The notes under the pieces: generated by a model | Databases searched by the model: none | The model's input: the letters and a program-made list of their open reading frames with translations, nothing else | Told to the model about the DNA's origin: nothing | Shown here: piece by piece, positions 40,124 to 50,255 of the stretch | Layout of the letters: each line of letters opens with the position of its first letter | How positions within the stretch are numbered: the stretch's first letter is position 1 | NCBI GenBank assembly: GCA_029865265.1 | Contig: JAOUHG010000002.1 | Location: 1-64,000, forward strand | DNA from: Candidatus Krumholzibacteriia bacterium | GTDB lineage: Bacteria; Krumholzibacteriota; Krumholzibacteriia; WVZY01; JAKEHA01 | Direction: 5' to 3' | Length of the DNA: 64,000 nt | Made by a program: the position numbers and the translations under genes

Positions 40124-41292
40124 GAGGTCCTCCTTTGGTTCTCACTGCCTGCGTCGACGGAACCGTTGCCGCCGCGCGTGAACCGGTCCGTGAAGGACCG
40201 CTTCCATGAATCGAACGTGCCGTCCACGATGGCCGCCCGCGCGGCGCGCATGGTGTCGGCGTAGAAGTGCAGGTTGTGCCGCGTGGCCAGCATGGGCCCC
40301 AGCATCTCGCCCGCCTGAAACAAGTGCCGCAGGTATGCGCGCGAGTGGTTGCGGCAGGTGTCGCACGCGCACTCCGCGTCCAGCGGGGAAAGGTCGCGCG
40401 CGTGCACGCTGTTCTTCAATACCACTTTGCCGTCGCGCGTGAACACGGTTCCGTTGCGCGCGTTGCGCGTGGGCAGCACGCAGTCGAACATGTCCACCCC
40501 GCGCGCCACGCCTTCCACCAGATCCAGCGGCGTGCCCATTCCCATCAGGTAGCGGGGCCGGTCGGCCGGCAGCCGCCCGGTAACCGTCTCCGCCATGTCC
40601 CAGGTCTCGTCCTTGCTCTCCCCCACCGACAGCCCGCCCACCGCGTAACCGGGAAAATCCAGTTCGGCGATTTCATTGGCAGAGCGCTCCCGAAGATCGG
40701 GATACTCCGCGCCCTGCACGATGCCGAACACCACCTGCTCGTAGCCGTTGCGGTTGAAGCGCGCGCCGTTGACGTCGCGCCCGCGCCGCGCCCAGGCGGT
40801 GGTGAGGCGCACGCTGTTCTCCGCTTCGGCGCGGCTGCTGGGGATGCCGCTGAAATAGTCGAAGCTCATCATTATATCGGCGCCGATGCGCGCCTGCGCT
40901 TCCATCACCGCTTCGGGGCTGAACACGTGCAGCGACCCGTCGATGTGCGACCGGAAGGTCACCGCCTCGCCGCTCACCCGGCGCAGGCTCGGCAGGCTGA
41001 ACACCTGGTAGCCGCCGCTGTCGGTGAGGATGGCGCCGTCCCAGCCGATGAAGCGGTGCAACCCCCCCGCGGACTCGATCAACTCGACTCCGGGGCGCAT
41101 CACGAGGTGGTACGTGTTGCCCAGGATGATGCGCGCCCCCGTGGCGCGGATGCCCTCGACGGCGATGCCCTTGACGGTTCCCTGGGTCCCCACCGGCATG
41201 AACACCGGCGTGGGCAACTCGCAGTGATCGGTGATCAGGGTTCCCGCCCTCGCGCCGTGCGAGGTCGCTTCCAATCGAAAGGCAAACGGCAT
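40120..41292 (-). CDS. tgt: Queuine tRNA-ribosyltransferase (Tgt)
   Basis: A 390-residue enzyme exchanging guanine-34 for preQ1 in Asp, Asn, His and Tyr tRNAs. It has PVFMPVGTQGTVKG, the active-site aspartate in LTDSGGYQVFSLP, the second aspartate in MFDCVLPTRNARNGTVF and the zinc site CACDTCRNHSRAYLRHLF. The start at 41292 gives the family N-terminus MPFAFRLEATS; no clear ribosome-binding site precedes it, and a TACATT box 9 bp upstream raises the possibility of a leaderless message. QueA of the same pathway is encoded at 46940-47980. Confidence 0.97.
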   Translation of the reverse strand: MPFAFRLEATSHGARAGTLITDHCELPTPVFMPVGTQGTVKGIAVEGIRATGARIILGNTYHLVMRPGVELIESAGGLHRFIGWDGAILTDSGGYQVFSLPSLRRVSGEAVTFRSHIDGSLHVFSPEAVMEAQARIGADIMMSFDYFSGIPSSRAEAENSVRLTTAWARRGRDVNGARFNRNGYEQVVFGIVQGAEYPDLRERSANEIAELDFPGYAVGGLSVGESKDETWDMAETVTGRLPADRPRYLMGMGTPLDLVEGVARGVDMFDCVLPTRNARNGTVFTRDGKVVLKNSVHARDLSPLDAECACDTCRNHSRAYLRHLFQAGEMLGPMLATRHNLHFYADTMRAARAAIVDGTFDSWKRSFTDRFTRGGNGSVDAGSENQRRTS

Positions 41293-41469
41293 GTGGGCAA
41301 CAATGTACCACGGTCCGGGGCATTCGCGCCATCCCTGCGGTTGGGGTGGCTTCATGGCGGACGGGAGACCGCCGGCGCCCACGCCGCATTTCCCGTTGCC
41401 CGGTGCGGGCCGGGTGTGGTTGCATGGGCGCAAATAGCCAGATTTGGCCGCGCACCGGGAGCATGTCAC

Positions 41470-42981
41470 GTGAATTATCCGTTCTGGGATGTCGGCATCG
41501 GGTACGGCGTGCTGATGGCCGTGATCGCCGTCGTCCACGTGTTCGTTTCGCACTTCGCCATCGGCGGCGGCCTCTATCTTGTCCTCGTAGAAATCTCCGC
41601 CCGCCGCCACAACGACGCGCGCCGGCTCACCTACCTGCGGTCGCTCAGCAAGTTCTTCGTGCTGGTCAGCGTGGTCTTCGGCGCGCTGACCGGGGTGGGC
41701 ATCTGGTTCATCATTGGGCTGCTCAACCCCGCTGCCACCGAGGTCCTCATCCACAACTTCGTGTGGGGATGGGCCATCGAGTGGACCTTCTTCGTCATCG
41801 AGATTGCCGCGGCCATCATCTATTTCTACGGCTGGAAGACCATGTCCGCGCGCAACCACGTGGTGGTGGGCTGGATCTACTTCATCGCGGCGTGGCTGTC
41901 GCTGGTGGTCATCGACGGCATCATCAGCTTCATGCTCACCCCCGGCCGCTGGCTGGAAACGGGGAGCTTCTGGCACGGCTTCCTCAATCCCACCTATTTC
42001 TCTTCGCTGGTGTTCCGCACCGGCCTTTGCATTACGCTGGCGGGTGTATACGCCATGCTGGTGGCGTCGCGCGAGCGCGACCGCGACTTCCGCGGCCGCC
42101 TGGTGCGCGACAACGCGCTGTGGATACTGGCCGGTGTCGCGGTGATGGTGCCGTCGTGGTTCTGGTTCCTCGGCGCGATTCCGGACGACCTCATGGCCGC
42201 GGCGGTGGAGCGCATGCGCACGCCGTTTACCGCCATCGACGCGGCGCTGTGGTTCCTGGGCGCGCTCACCGCGGTGACGGTGGTGTTCGGCCTGCTGATT
42301 CCGAAGCGCATGACCACGGCGGTCGCCGTGGTGATGATGGCGCTGGGGCTGGGCTTCTTCGGCGGCTTCGAGTGGATGCGCGAATCGATCCGCAAGCCGT
42401 ACGTGATCTACGGCTTCATGTACGGCAACGCGACGGAAGTCTCCATGGCGGATAGCTACCGTTCCGACGGCCTGCTGCCGCACATCGCCTTCCGCACCGG
42501 CGACGACGGCGCGGACCTGTTCCGCCGCGCCTGCCGCAGCTGCCACACCATCGACGGCTACAAGCCGCTGGCGCCCGTCTTTAATGGTACCGATCCGGAG
42601 TTCATTGCCGGCATCGTGATGGGCACCGAACTCCTGCACGGCAACATGCCGCCGTTTCTCGGCACCGAGGAGGAGGCGCGCATGATTGCGGACCACATCT
42701 GGGAGCGCGTCGACCAGCGCCCCTTCGAGGAGATACACGGCCTCGCCGGTGCCGCGCTGGGCCGCCAGGTGTACGAGGTGCGCTGCGGGCGCTGCCACGT
42801 GATCGGCGGCTACCGCGAAAACCTGGACTCGGTCACCGGGCTGGATGATGCCGACTACAACGACATCTTCGACAACGGCGAGGATTACGGGGAGGGGATG
42901 CCCGACTTCACGGGCAGCGACGCCGAGCGGGCCGCGCTCATCGCCTGGTTCAAGAGCCTGCCGGAAGGGGGTGCGGAGTAA
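41470..42981 (+). CDS. Cytochrome bd-superfamily subunit I-like protein with fused dihaem cytochrome c domain
   Basis: A 503-residue membrane protein. A GTG at 41470 is the likely start ((M)NYPFWDVGIGYGVL). The first about 320 residues contain about nine helices and match the CydA core: His23 and His28 in VVHVFVSHFAIGG, the acidic pair Glu104 and Glu111 in WAIEWTFFVIEI (CydA Glu99/Glu107 region), and ESIRKPYVIYG (305-315), corresponding to the CydA GRQPW region. The C-terminal periplasmic part carries two c-type haem motifs, CRSCH (355-359) and CGRCH (439-443), each followed by methionine-containing segments. The classical His186 position is not obvious. It probably passes electrons between quinol or cytochrome c and a terminal reaction; oxygen is a guess. 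It overlaps the next gene by one base. Confidence 0.87.
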   Translation: MNYPFWDVGIGYGVLMAVIAVVHVFVSHFAIGGGLYLVLVEISARRHNDARRLTYLRSLSKFFVLVSVVFGALTGVGIWFIIGLLNPAATEVLIHNFVWGWAIEWTFFVIEIAAAIIYFYGWKTMSARNHVVVGWIYFIAAWLSLVVIDGIISFMLTPGRWLETGSFWHGFLNPTYFSSLVFRTGLCITLAGVYAMLVASRERDRDFRGRLVRDNALWILAGVAVMVPSWFWFLGAIPDDLMAAAVERMRTPFTAIDAALWFLGALTAVTVVFGLLIPKRMTTAVAVVMMALGLGFFGGFEWMRESIRKPYVIYGFMYGNATEVSMADSYRSDGLLPHIAFRTGDDGADLFRRACRSCHTIDGYKPLAPVFNGTDPEFIAGIVMGTELLHGNMPPFLGTEEEARMIADHIWERVDQRPFEEIHGLAGAALGRQVYEVRCGRCHVIGGYRENLDSVTGLDDADYNDIFDNGEDYGEGMPDFTGSDAERAALIAWFKSLPEGGAE

Positions 42982-44012
42982 TGAATCTCCCCGACTACAA
43001 CTTCCTGTCCGCCCCGCTGTGGCTGGTCACGATTCTACACATCGTGACCCTGACGCTGCACTTCGTGGCCATGAACTTCCTGTTTGGCGGGATGTTCGTG
43101 CTGCTGTTCGGAAAGCTGGACGACAAGTGGCAGAACCCGGTGGTGCGCCGCTTCGTGCAGCTCTTCCCCACCGCACTCGCGGCCACGGTGACACTGGGCG
43201 TGGCGCCGCTGCTGTTCCTGCAACTGGTCTACCACAAGCAGGCCTACGCCGCCTCCATCGTGAGCGGCTGGCTGTGGCTGTTCATCGTGGTGGCAGTGAT
43301 CGTGGCGTACTACTTCCTGTACGGCGCGGCCTTCTCATCCCGCGGCGGCGGCAGGCGCGTGCCGCTGTTCCTGGGCATTTCGCTGCTGCTGCTGGCTTAC
43401 GTGTCGTGGGTGTACAGCACCGTCTTCGCCATGGCGGAGCGGCCGGACCTCTACCGTCTGCTGTACGCCGCCAACCAGTCCGGCGCCGTGGCCAATCCCG
43501 ACGCGGGCGCGTGGGGCTTCCGCTGGCTGCACATGCTCTCCGGCGCGGTCACCGTGGGTGCGTTTTGCGTGGGACTGCTGGGGCGCAACGACGAGAACGT
43601 CTACAAACTGGGGCGCGGCTTCTACCTGTGGGGCATGGCGGTGTCGATTGTGCTGGGGCTGGCGTACATGATGACACTGGGAGAGGCGCTGCTGCCGCTA
43701 ATGCGTTCCATTGCCATCTGGCTCATCCTGGTGTCGCTGGTGCTGTCGCTGGGGTCGCTGCACTTCTTCTTCAAGAAGAAGTTCCTTGGCGCCGGCGCCA
43801 TGCTGTTCGTCTCGCTGCTGTCGATGGTGGTGATCCGCCACGTGCTGCGGCTCATCGTGCTGCGCGGCGAATTCGACCCGGCCACCACTCCGGTGTCGCC
43901 GCAGTGGTCGGTGTTCGGAATCTTCCTGGTGTGCTTCGTGGTGGCGATCGGCACGGTGTGGTACATGCTCAGGCTGTTCCTGGGCGACCGCGCGCGGGCC
44001 ACGGGCGGCTAG
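42981..44012 (+). CDS. Second cytochrome bd-superfamily membrane subunit
   Basis: A 343-residue integral membrane protein with about nine hydrophobic helices. It is itself CydA-like at the N-terminus: His20 and His27 in TILHIVTLTLHFVAMNFL, an arrangement close to that of the partner. It continues PTALAATVTLGVAPLLFLQL, then GFRWLHMLSGAVTVGAF, which may hold another haem-ligand His, and ends in a strongly basic loop KKKFLGAG before the last helices. No CydB-type subunit is present. Start ATG shares its A with the upstream TAA (TAATG), so translation is coupled. The two genes form a unit divergent from tgt. Confidence 0.8.
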   Translation: MNLPDYNFLSAPLWLVTILHIVTLTLHFVAMNFLFGGMFVLLFGKLDDKWQNPVVRRFVQLFPTALAATVTLGVAPLLFLQLVYHKQAYAASIVSGWLWLFIVVAVIVAYYFLYGAAFSSRGGGRRVPLFLGISLLLLAYVSWVYSTVFAMAERPDLYRLLYAANQSGAVANPDAGAWGFRWLHMLSGAVTVGAFCVGLLGRNDENVYKLGRGFYLWGMAVSIVLGLAYMMTLGEALLPLMRSIAIWLILVSLVLSLGSLHFFFKKKFLGAGAMLFVSLLSMVVIRHVLRLIVLRGEFDPATTPVSPQWSVFGIFLVCFVVAIGTVWYMLRLFLGDRARATGG

Positions 44013-44033
44013 GGACTTCGGCACACACGAGGC

Positions 44034-44121
44034 GGGCGCGATACCGCTCCTCCGCTCATGGTCCTCGCGCGAAACATTTGAAATCGCGCTGCGGAAATCG
44101 CGTCGGATCGGTATCGCGCCC
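44034..44121. repeat. 88-nt structured repeat, copy 2 (between convergent genes)
   Basis: The ends GGGCGCGATACCG (44034-44046) and CGGTATCGCGCCC (44109-44121) pair perfectly over 13 bp, extended by TCC/GGA. Inside, TCCGC (44051-44055) pairs with GCGGA (44091-44095) and GCGCGA (44067-44072) with TCGCGC (44084-44089), leaving loop AACATTTGAAA. The inner about 56 nt are almost the same as in 34255-34342. It lies between the stops of two convergent genes. Confidence 0.8.
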
Positions 44122-44145
44122 GCCGCCCGCCCGTCGTCCTCCGGG

Positions 44146-46839
44146 CTAGTCCTTCTTCTTGAGCTTGTCCAGCAGCCCCTTCACTTCCGAGTTCAGGTTC
44201 TGCTTGCCCTCGTCGACCAGCGACTGCTGCGCGCGCGCGGTGAGCGCCGTCATGTCCACCGCGACGTTTGGCTTCATGACCGCGCCCGAGAACGTCAGCG
44301 GCACGTCCAGCTTGCCACCCGGCGTCAGCAGGTACCTCGCCATCGGCACCTGTGCGAGCAGGTCGCGCGTGAGCGCGTCGGACAGCGTGAAGGTGCCGCT
44401 CATGTTCATGTCCTTGTTCAGCCCGAACCAGCCCGTTCCGTTGAGCGCGAAGTCGGCCGACGCGATCTTCAGGTCGGGCACCTGCAGCTTGCCGTCGGCG
44501 ATGGTCACCTTGCCGGCCAGGTTCTTGAACACCGTGGTGTTGCTGGCGAAGAGCTTGGGGTTCCTGGCCGCCATCTTCGCGGTCAGGTCCGCCGGCACCA
44601 TGGGCATGCCCTGGATGGACGCGAACAGCTGCTTGACCACGTTGACATTGAGCAGCGCGCCCTCGATGACCACCGCACCGCCGCTGCCGGCCAGCGTCTT
44701 CTGGATGTCCTCCCACGTCCTGCCGGATCCGGAAATGTTGAAATCGGCGCTGATGCGTCCCGCCACCGCATCGGCCAGTGCTGGCGACTTGAAGCGGAAG
44801 TACTCGGCGAGATTCACGTTCTCAACCTTGGAGGTGACGTCGAACGTCGCGGTGAGCGGCTCCATGGTGCCGCTGCCGCTGATGGTCCCCGCCATCGCCT
44901 TCGCGCTGAAGCGGTCGATGATGACCTTCTCGGTCGTGGCGCGCACCGACGCGGTGGCGTCGGTGTAGTCGATGTTGGAGGCGATGCCGCTTTTCGAGGC
45001 GATCTCGAGGTCGTTCTGCAGCGGCTTGGGCGCACCCGGCGCCGGCTTCGCCGCACCGGGAATCTCCGTCGACTTGCCGGTGACGGTGACGTCGCGGAAC
45101 ACCTCGGGGCGCGGCAGCTGGGGCGCGTTGGGCGCCGCCGCCTGCACGTCCGCGCGCCACACCTCTTTGGAAACGACGCTGTACGTCGCCGCCATCGGCT
45201 CGAACGACGGGATGTCCGCCTTCGCGCGAAACGCGCTCTTGCCGATGGTGAAGGTGGCGTCTTCGACGCGCGCGCTCTTGGCGGTGAACGACGCGCTACC
45301 CTTGCCGTCCTTGAGCGGGTTGGGAACATTGGGAAGGGTGGCACTCACGTTGGCGAACGTCGCGGTGCCGGTGATTCCGGGTTCCACGCCCGGTTTGGGC
45401 GCGCCGCTGACGACGAGCTTCACGGTGGCGTCGCCCGACGGCGCGAACGGCGCCAGCGACGGCATGAGATCCTTCCACGGGGCGATGGCGGTGGTGGCGT
45501 CGAAGGAAAAGCGCATCGCCTCCCTGCCCTTGAACGGCACCAGTGTGCCGGATCCGCGCGCCTTGAGCGCGTGCACGGTGGCGTCGATAGATGTGAATTC
45601 GACGCCTTCGTTGGGCGTGCCCTCGGGGTGGAACGTGCCCTGCGCCTCGAACACGGCCGGAATGCCCGCCGGCTTGGCGAATGCGCCCTCGACTTCATAG
45701 GTCGCCTGGGTGGCGTCGACGCGCGACGTGAACGCGAGTGCCGTCGCCTCGCCTTCGAAGGCCGCCGTAGCGGTGATCTCGCCGCCGAGCTTCGGCGCCG
45801 GTTTCCCAGGCGCGGTGGGTTTCATGGGAAGTGACGCCAGCGAAATCGGCGCCGTCTTGAGGTCGCCCTTCACGCGCGCGCCGCTGAACACCAGCGTGGA
45901 TTCGGCCAGCAGGTTGAAGGGGCCCGCGGTGGAGGTGATCTCGACGTTGGGTTCGGTGGCACCCAGCACCATCATCTCCAAGGATACTTCGTCAAACACC
46001 GCGGCACCGAAGGTGCCGGAGAGCGTCGCGTCCACCGTGAGCGTGCCGTCCTGCGCGGGGTCGAGGGGCTTTGCGCCGGGCTTCTGCGCCGCCAGGGTGG
46101 AGAGCTTCACCGGTCCCATGGACACGGTGGCACCGAGCGGCTTGTCCGCGAGGTCGGCGGGGTTGGCCCCGGCACCCAGCGGGCCGATGACGGCCTCGAT
46201 GCGCACATCCTGGGTCTCACCGAACACCGCCGCCGCCAGGGTGGCGGTGATCTTCGAGTCCAGGCTCACGTTCTGGGCGGAGAAGTCGATGTCGCGGATG
46301 GTGCGATCCATCGCCTGCGCCGGGTCGACATAACGAACCACGCCGTTCTCGATGTCGGCCACCGCCAGCACGAACGGCACCGCAGCCGCGCTCGATCCTG
46401 ATGCGCCGGTGCCGCCCGCGCCCGCCGCACCGCCGCCCGCCGCCTCCACCATGCTGGTGAAGTTGAACCGGTTGCCCTCGCCCTTGATCACATTAATGAC
46501 GGGGTCGTTCAAGACGAAGCGCTTGATGTCGACGCGCTTCTTCAACAGCGGCATCAGCGCCACGTTCACGCGCAGGTCGGCCACGCGCACGAACGGTTCG
46601 GTGCCGTAGTCCGGATCTTCCGACACGGTGACGTCGCGCACGCGCACGCCGATCTCCGGCCACAACGCGACGCCCACGTCCCCCACGGAGACGTCACGGC
46701 CGATCTGCTTCTCGGCCTGCGCAAGCAGCACGTCCTTCTTGCTGTTGACGATACGGCCCAGGTTGGCGACCAGCACCACCACCGCGATGACGACAACCCC
46801 AAGCACGACCCCAAGCGAAACCAGTATTTTCTTCTTCAT
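44146..46839 (-). CDS. AsmA-like envelope protein
   Basis: An 897-residue protein with one N-terminal membrane anchor (ILVSLGVVLGVVVIAVVVLV, about 5-24) and a long, beta-rich periplasmic body. The start of the mature part, IGRDVSVGDVGVALWPEIGV followed by VRVRDVTVSEDPDYG and ADLRVNVALMPLLKKRVDI, is the AsmA N-terminal signature; the C-terminal region (KLQVPDLKIASADFALNGTG and GKLDVPLTFSGAVMKPNV) is the AsmA_2-like end. Such proteins form long hydrophobic grooves and move phospholipids between the membranes. The ribosome-binding site GGAAGG precedes the ATG at 46839. Confidence 0.9.
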   Translation of the reverse strand: MKKKILVSLGVVLGVVVIAVVVLVANLGRIVNSKKDVLLAQAEKQIGRDVSVGDVGVALWPEIGVRVRDVTVSEDPDYGTEPFVRVADLRVNVALMPLLKKRVDIKRFVLNDPVINVIKGEGNRFNFTSMVEAAGGGAAGAGGTGASGSSAAAVPFVLAVADIENGVVRYVDPAQAMDRTIRDIDFSAQNVSLDSKITATLAAAVFGETQDVRIEAVIGPLGAGANPADLADKPLGATVSMGPVKLSTLAAQKPGAKPLDPAQDGTLTVDATLSGTFGAAVFDEVSLEMMVLGATEPNVEITSTAGPFNLLAESTLVFSGARVKGDLKTAPISLASLPMKPTAPGKPAPKLGGEITATAAFEGEATALAFTSRVDATQATYEVEGAFAKPAGIPAVFEAQGTFHPEGTPNEGVEFTSIDATVHALKARGSGTLVPFKGREAMRFSFDATTAIAPWKDLMPSLAPFAPSGDATVKLVVSGAPKPGVEPGITGTATFANVSATLPNVPNPLKDGKGSASFTAKSARVEDATFTIGKSAFRAKADIPSFEPMAATYSVVSKEVWRADVQAAAPNAPQLPRPEVFRDVTVTGKSTEIPGAAKPAPGAPKPLQNDLEIASKSGIASNIDYTDATASVRATTEKVIIDRFSAKAMAGTISGSGTMEPLTATFDVTSKVENVNLAEYFRFKSPALADAVAGRISADFNISGSGRTWEDIQKTLAGSGGAVVIEGALLNVNVVKQLFASIQGMPMVPADLTAKMAARNPKLFASNTTVFKNLAGKVTIADGKLQVPDLKIASADFALNGTGWFGLNKDMNMSGTFTLSDALTRDLLAQVPMARYLLTPGGKLDVPLTFSGAVMKPNVAVDMTALTARAQQSLVDEGKQNLNSEVKGLLDKLKKKD

Positions 46840-46939
46840 GGAAAGACCTTCCGGGGCGGTTGAAACGGCGCACGTCGCCCGCGTGGATACGGTAGCAGGG
46901 AAACGCGTCAGCCGCCAAGCACAAGCGTTCGGGGCGTCC

Positions 46940-47980
46940 TCATGCGATGAACATGGCGTCGCCGTAGCTGAAGAAGCGGTAGCCGCGCGCCACCGCATCC
47001 TGGTACAGCGCGAGGGTGGGCCGCGTTCCCGCGAAGGCGCACACCAGGGCCAGCAGCGAGGATTTCGGCAGGTGGAAGTTGGTGAGCAGCGCGTCCACCA
47101 CCTGGAACGAATACCCGGGGTATACGAAGAGGTCGGTCTCGCCGCTGCGGTCGACGGCAGGTTCCGCAATCCATCCGCGTGCGGCGATGGTCTCGAGTGT
47201 GCGCGCGACGGTCGTTCCCACGGCGATCACGCGCCGCTTCTCGCTCCTGGCTGCTGCGATCGACGCGAGTGTACTCGCATCGATCGTGAACGGTTCCGCG
47301 TGCAGGCGGTTCTCCTCCAGCACGTCGTGATCCAGCGGCTGAAAGGTGCCGGGGCCCACGTGCAGCACCAGCGTCTGCACGTCGACGCCCATGTCCAAAA
47401 CACGCCGAAGCATCAGGTCGTTGAAGTGCAGCCCCGCGGTGGGTGCCGCCACCGAACCCGGCTCCTTCGCATAGACGGTCTGATAACGATCACGATCCGC
47501 TCCCTCATCACCCCGGCGAATGTAGGGAGGCAGGGGCACGTGGCCGTGCGCGTCGAGCAGGTCCAACACACGCACGCCGGCATCAAGCACCTCGAAAATC
47601 CCTTCGCGCTCTTCTCCACGCCCGACAAACCGGATAGCCGCGGTATCCGACAGCCGCAGCTCATCACCCGGCTTGAGTTTCTTCAAAGGGCGCACCCACC
47701 CCGCAAAGCGGCCGTCGCCAGCCTCGCGGATGAACAGCACCTCGACGTCCAGCCCGTCGTCGCGCCGCGCCAGCAGGCGCGCCGGCACCACGCGCGTGCG
47801 ATTGAGCACCAGCACGTCCCCCGCGCGCAGAAACTCGGGGAGATGATCGAACGTGGTATGCACCGTCTCGCGCGACCCGTCGCGCGCGCGCACCAGCAGA
47901 CGGCTCGCGCCGCGCTCGCGCGCCGGTCCCTGCGCGATCAGTTCATCGGGAAGGTGATAATCGAGTTCGTCGAGACGCAT
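46940..47980 (-). CDS. queA: S-adenosylmethionine:tRNA ribosyltransferase-isomerase (QueA)
   Basis: A 346-residue enzyme that converts preQ1-tRNA to epoxyqueuosine-tRNA using the ribosyl part of SAM. It has the family N-terminus MRLDELDYHLPDELIAQGPA, VLVLNRTRVVPARLLA, the block GSVAAPTAGLHF and LHVGPGTFQPL, and GTTVARTLET. The start at 47980 is set by homology. It follows ruvB by 70 bp, a common ruvABC-queA(-tgt) arrangement, although tgt itself lies 6 kb away here. Confidence 0.97.
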   Translation of the reverse strand: MRLDELDYHLPDELIAQGPARERGASRLLVRARDGSRETVHTTFDHLPEFLRAGDVLVLNRTRVVPARLLARRDDGLDVEVLFIREAGDGRFAGWVRPLKKLKPGDELRLSDTAAIRFVGRGEEREGIFEVLDAGVRVLDLLDAHGHVPLPPYIRRGDEGADRDRYQTVYAKEPGSVAAPTAGLHFNDLMLRRVLDMGVDVQTLVLHVGPGTFQPLDHDVLEENRLHAEPFTIDASTLASIAAARSEKRRVIAVGTTVARTLETIAARGWIAEPAVDRSGETDLFVYPGYSFQVVDALLTNFHLPKSSLLALVCAFAGTRPTLALYQDAVARGYRFFSYGDAMFIA

Positions 47981-48050
47981 ACGGTCGTAAGCCGAGGACC
48001 CTGAGCGGAGGAGCGGCATCACGAGTCGCGGCGCAGCGCGCGGCCCGGCC

Positions 48051-49088
<1,038 letters not shown>

Positions 49089-49094
49089 GCGTTC

Positions 49095-49685
49095 CTATCC
49101 ACCGCTGGCGTAGCGCAGCGCGCGCCGCACCACGTCCTCCACGTTGGGTGTCTCGTCGGCGTTCCACTCCATGCGGTCCAGCGCGCTTTCGGCCGCACCC
49201 CGCGTCATGCCCAGCGAGGTCAGCGCCAGCAGCACCTCCTCGCGCACGGCGATCTTCGGGGCCTTGCGCTCCGCGGGCGTGTCGAACGCGTCCAGCTTGT
49301 CCTTGAGCTCCATGGCGATGCGCTCGGCGGTCTTCTTGCCAATGCCCGGTATCTTGGACAGGAACACGGTGTCGCCCGACTTGATCGCACCCGCCACGCG
49401 CGCGGCCGGGTGGTTGGAGAGAACCGCCAGCCCGACCTTGGGGCCCACGCCCGACACCTCGATCAGTTTCAAGAACAGGTCGCGGTCCACGCGGTGCAGG
49501 AAACCGAACAGGCTCATGCGGTCCTCACGCACCACCATGTGGGTGTGGAACACCACCTCGCCCTCCATGGGCGAGAGCGTTTCGCGGTCCTTCTCCGGGA
49601 TGGCGACTTCGAAGCCCACCCCGCCCACCTCGACGACACACGCCGGGTGTGCGGAGACCACGCGGCCGCGCAGGCGCGCAATCAC
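49095..49685 (-). CDS. ruvA: Holliday junction DNA-binding protein RuvA
   Basis: A 196-residue junction-binding tetramer subunit. The start is GTG at 49685, overlapping the ruvC TGA (GTGA) and giving the normal start (M)IARLRGRVVSAHP; the upstream ATG lies within ruvC. It has the OB fold, helix-hairpin-helix motifs (EVSGVGPKVGLAVL and SKIPGIGKKTAERIA) and a C-terminal RuvB-binding domain. Confidence 0.97.
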   Translation of the reverse strand: MIARLRGRVVSAHPACVVEVGGVGFEVAIPEKDRETLSPMEGEVVFHTHMVVREDRMSLFGFLHRVDRDLFLKLIEVSGVGPKVGLAVLSNHPAARVAGAIKSGDTVFLSKIPGIGKKTAERIAMELKDKLDAFDTPAERKAPKIAVREEVLLALTSLGMTRGAAESALDRMEWNADETPNVEDVVRRALRYASGG

Positions 49686-50242
49686 TTCGCACTCCAGTCG
49701 CGACGCTTGAAGGCGTGGCACATGGCGATGGCGATGGCGTCGGACTCGTCCGCGCGCTCTGGTAGTTGCGCGAGCTTGAGTATCTTGCCCAGCATGTAGC
49801 TCACCTGGCTCTTGTCGGCCGCACCGTTGCCGGTCACCGACTGCTTCACCTCACGCGCAGAATACTCGAAGATGGGGATTTCCGCGAGGGAAGCCGCAAG
49901 GATCGCCGCGCCACGCGCCTCGCCCAGCACCAGGGCGCTCCTGGGGTTCTTGCTGTAGAAGACGTCCTCGATGGCGAAGTGGGTGGGCCGGTGCTCGCGG
50001 ATGACGCGCTCGATGCCGGTGTAGATGCCGCGCAGGCGCTGGTAGCGGGTAGCGCCGCGGGGCGCGAGGATGGTGCCGGAGGCCAGGTAGGTGACGTCGT
50101 CGCCGCTGCCCTGCACCAGCCCGAAGCCGGTGCAGGTGCTGCCCGGGTCGACGCCGAGGATGCGCCAGCCGACCACGCTGCGGGCCCGTGCCGCGCGCGC
50201 CGCTTCCGCTCCCTCTTCCCCGATCCTCCCGGCGCCAGGCAT
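49682..50242 (-). CDS. ruvC: Crossover junction endodeoxyribonuclease RuvC
   Basis: A resolvase that cuts Holliday junctions. The core begins RILGVDPGSTCTGFGLV (first catalytic Asp), AIEDVFYSKNPRSALVLGEA carries the Glu, and ADESDAIAIAMCHA holds the last Asp pair. The ATG at 50242 gives an unusual 26-residue Ala/Arg-rich leader before the family start; an in-frame GTG at 50176 would give a protein of about 164 residues, closer to normal, but it has no ribosome-binding site. Confidence 0.96.
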   Translation of the reverse strand: MPGAGRIGEEGAEAARAARARSVVGWRILGVDPGSTCTGFGLVQGSGDDVTYLASGTILAPRGATRYQRLRGIYTGIERVIREHRPTHFAIEDVFYSKNPRSALVLGEARGAAILAASLAEIPIFEYSAREVKQSVTGNGAADKSQVSYMLGKILKLAQLPERADESDAIAIAMCHAFKRRDWSAK

Positions 50243-50255
50243 GGTCCGGCCGTCC

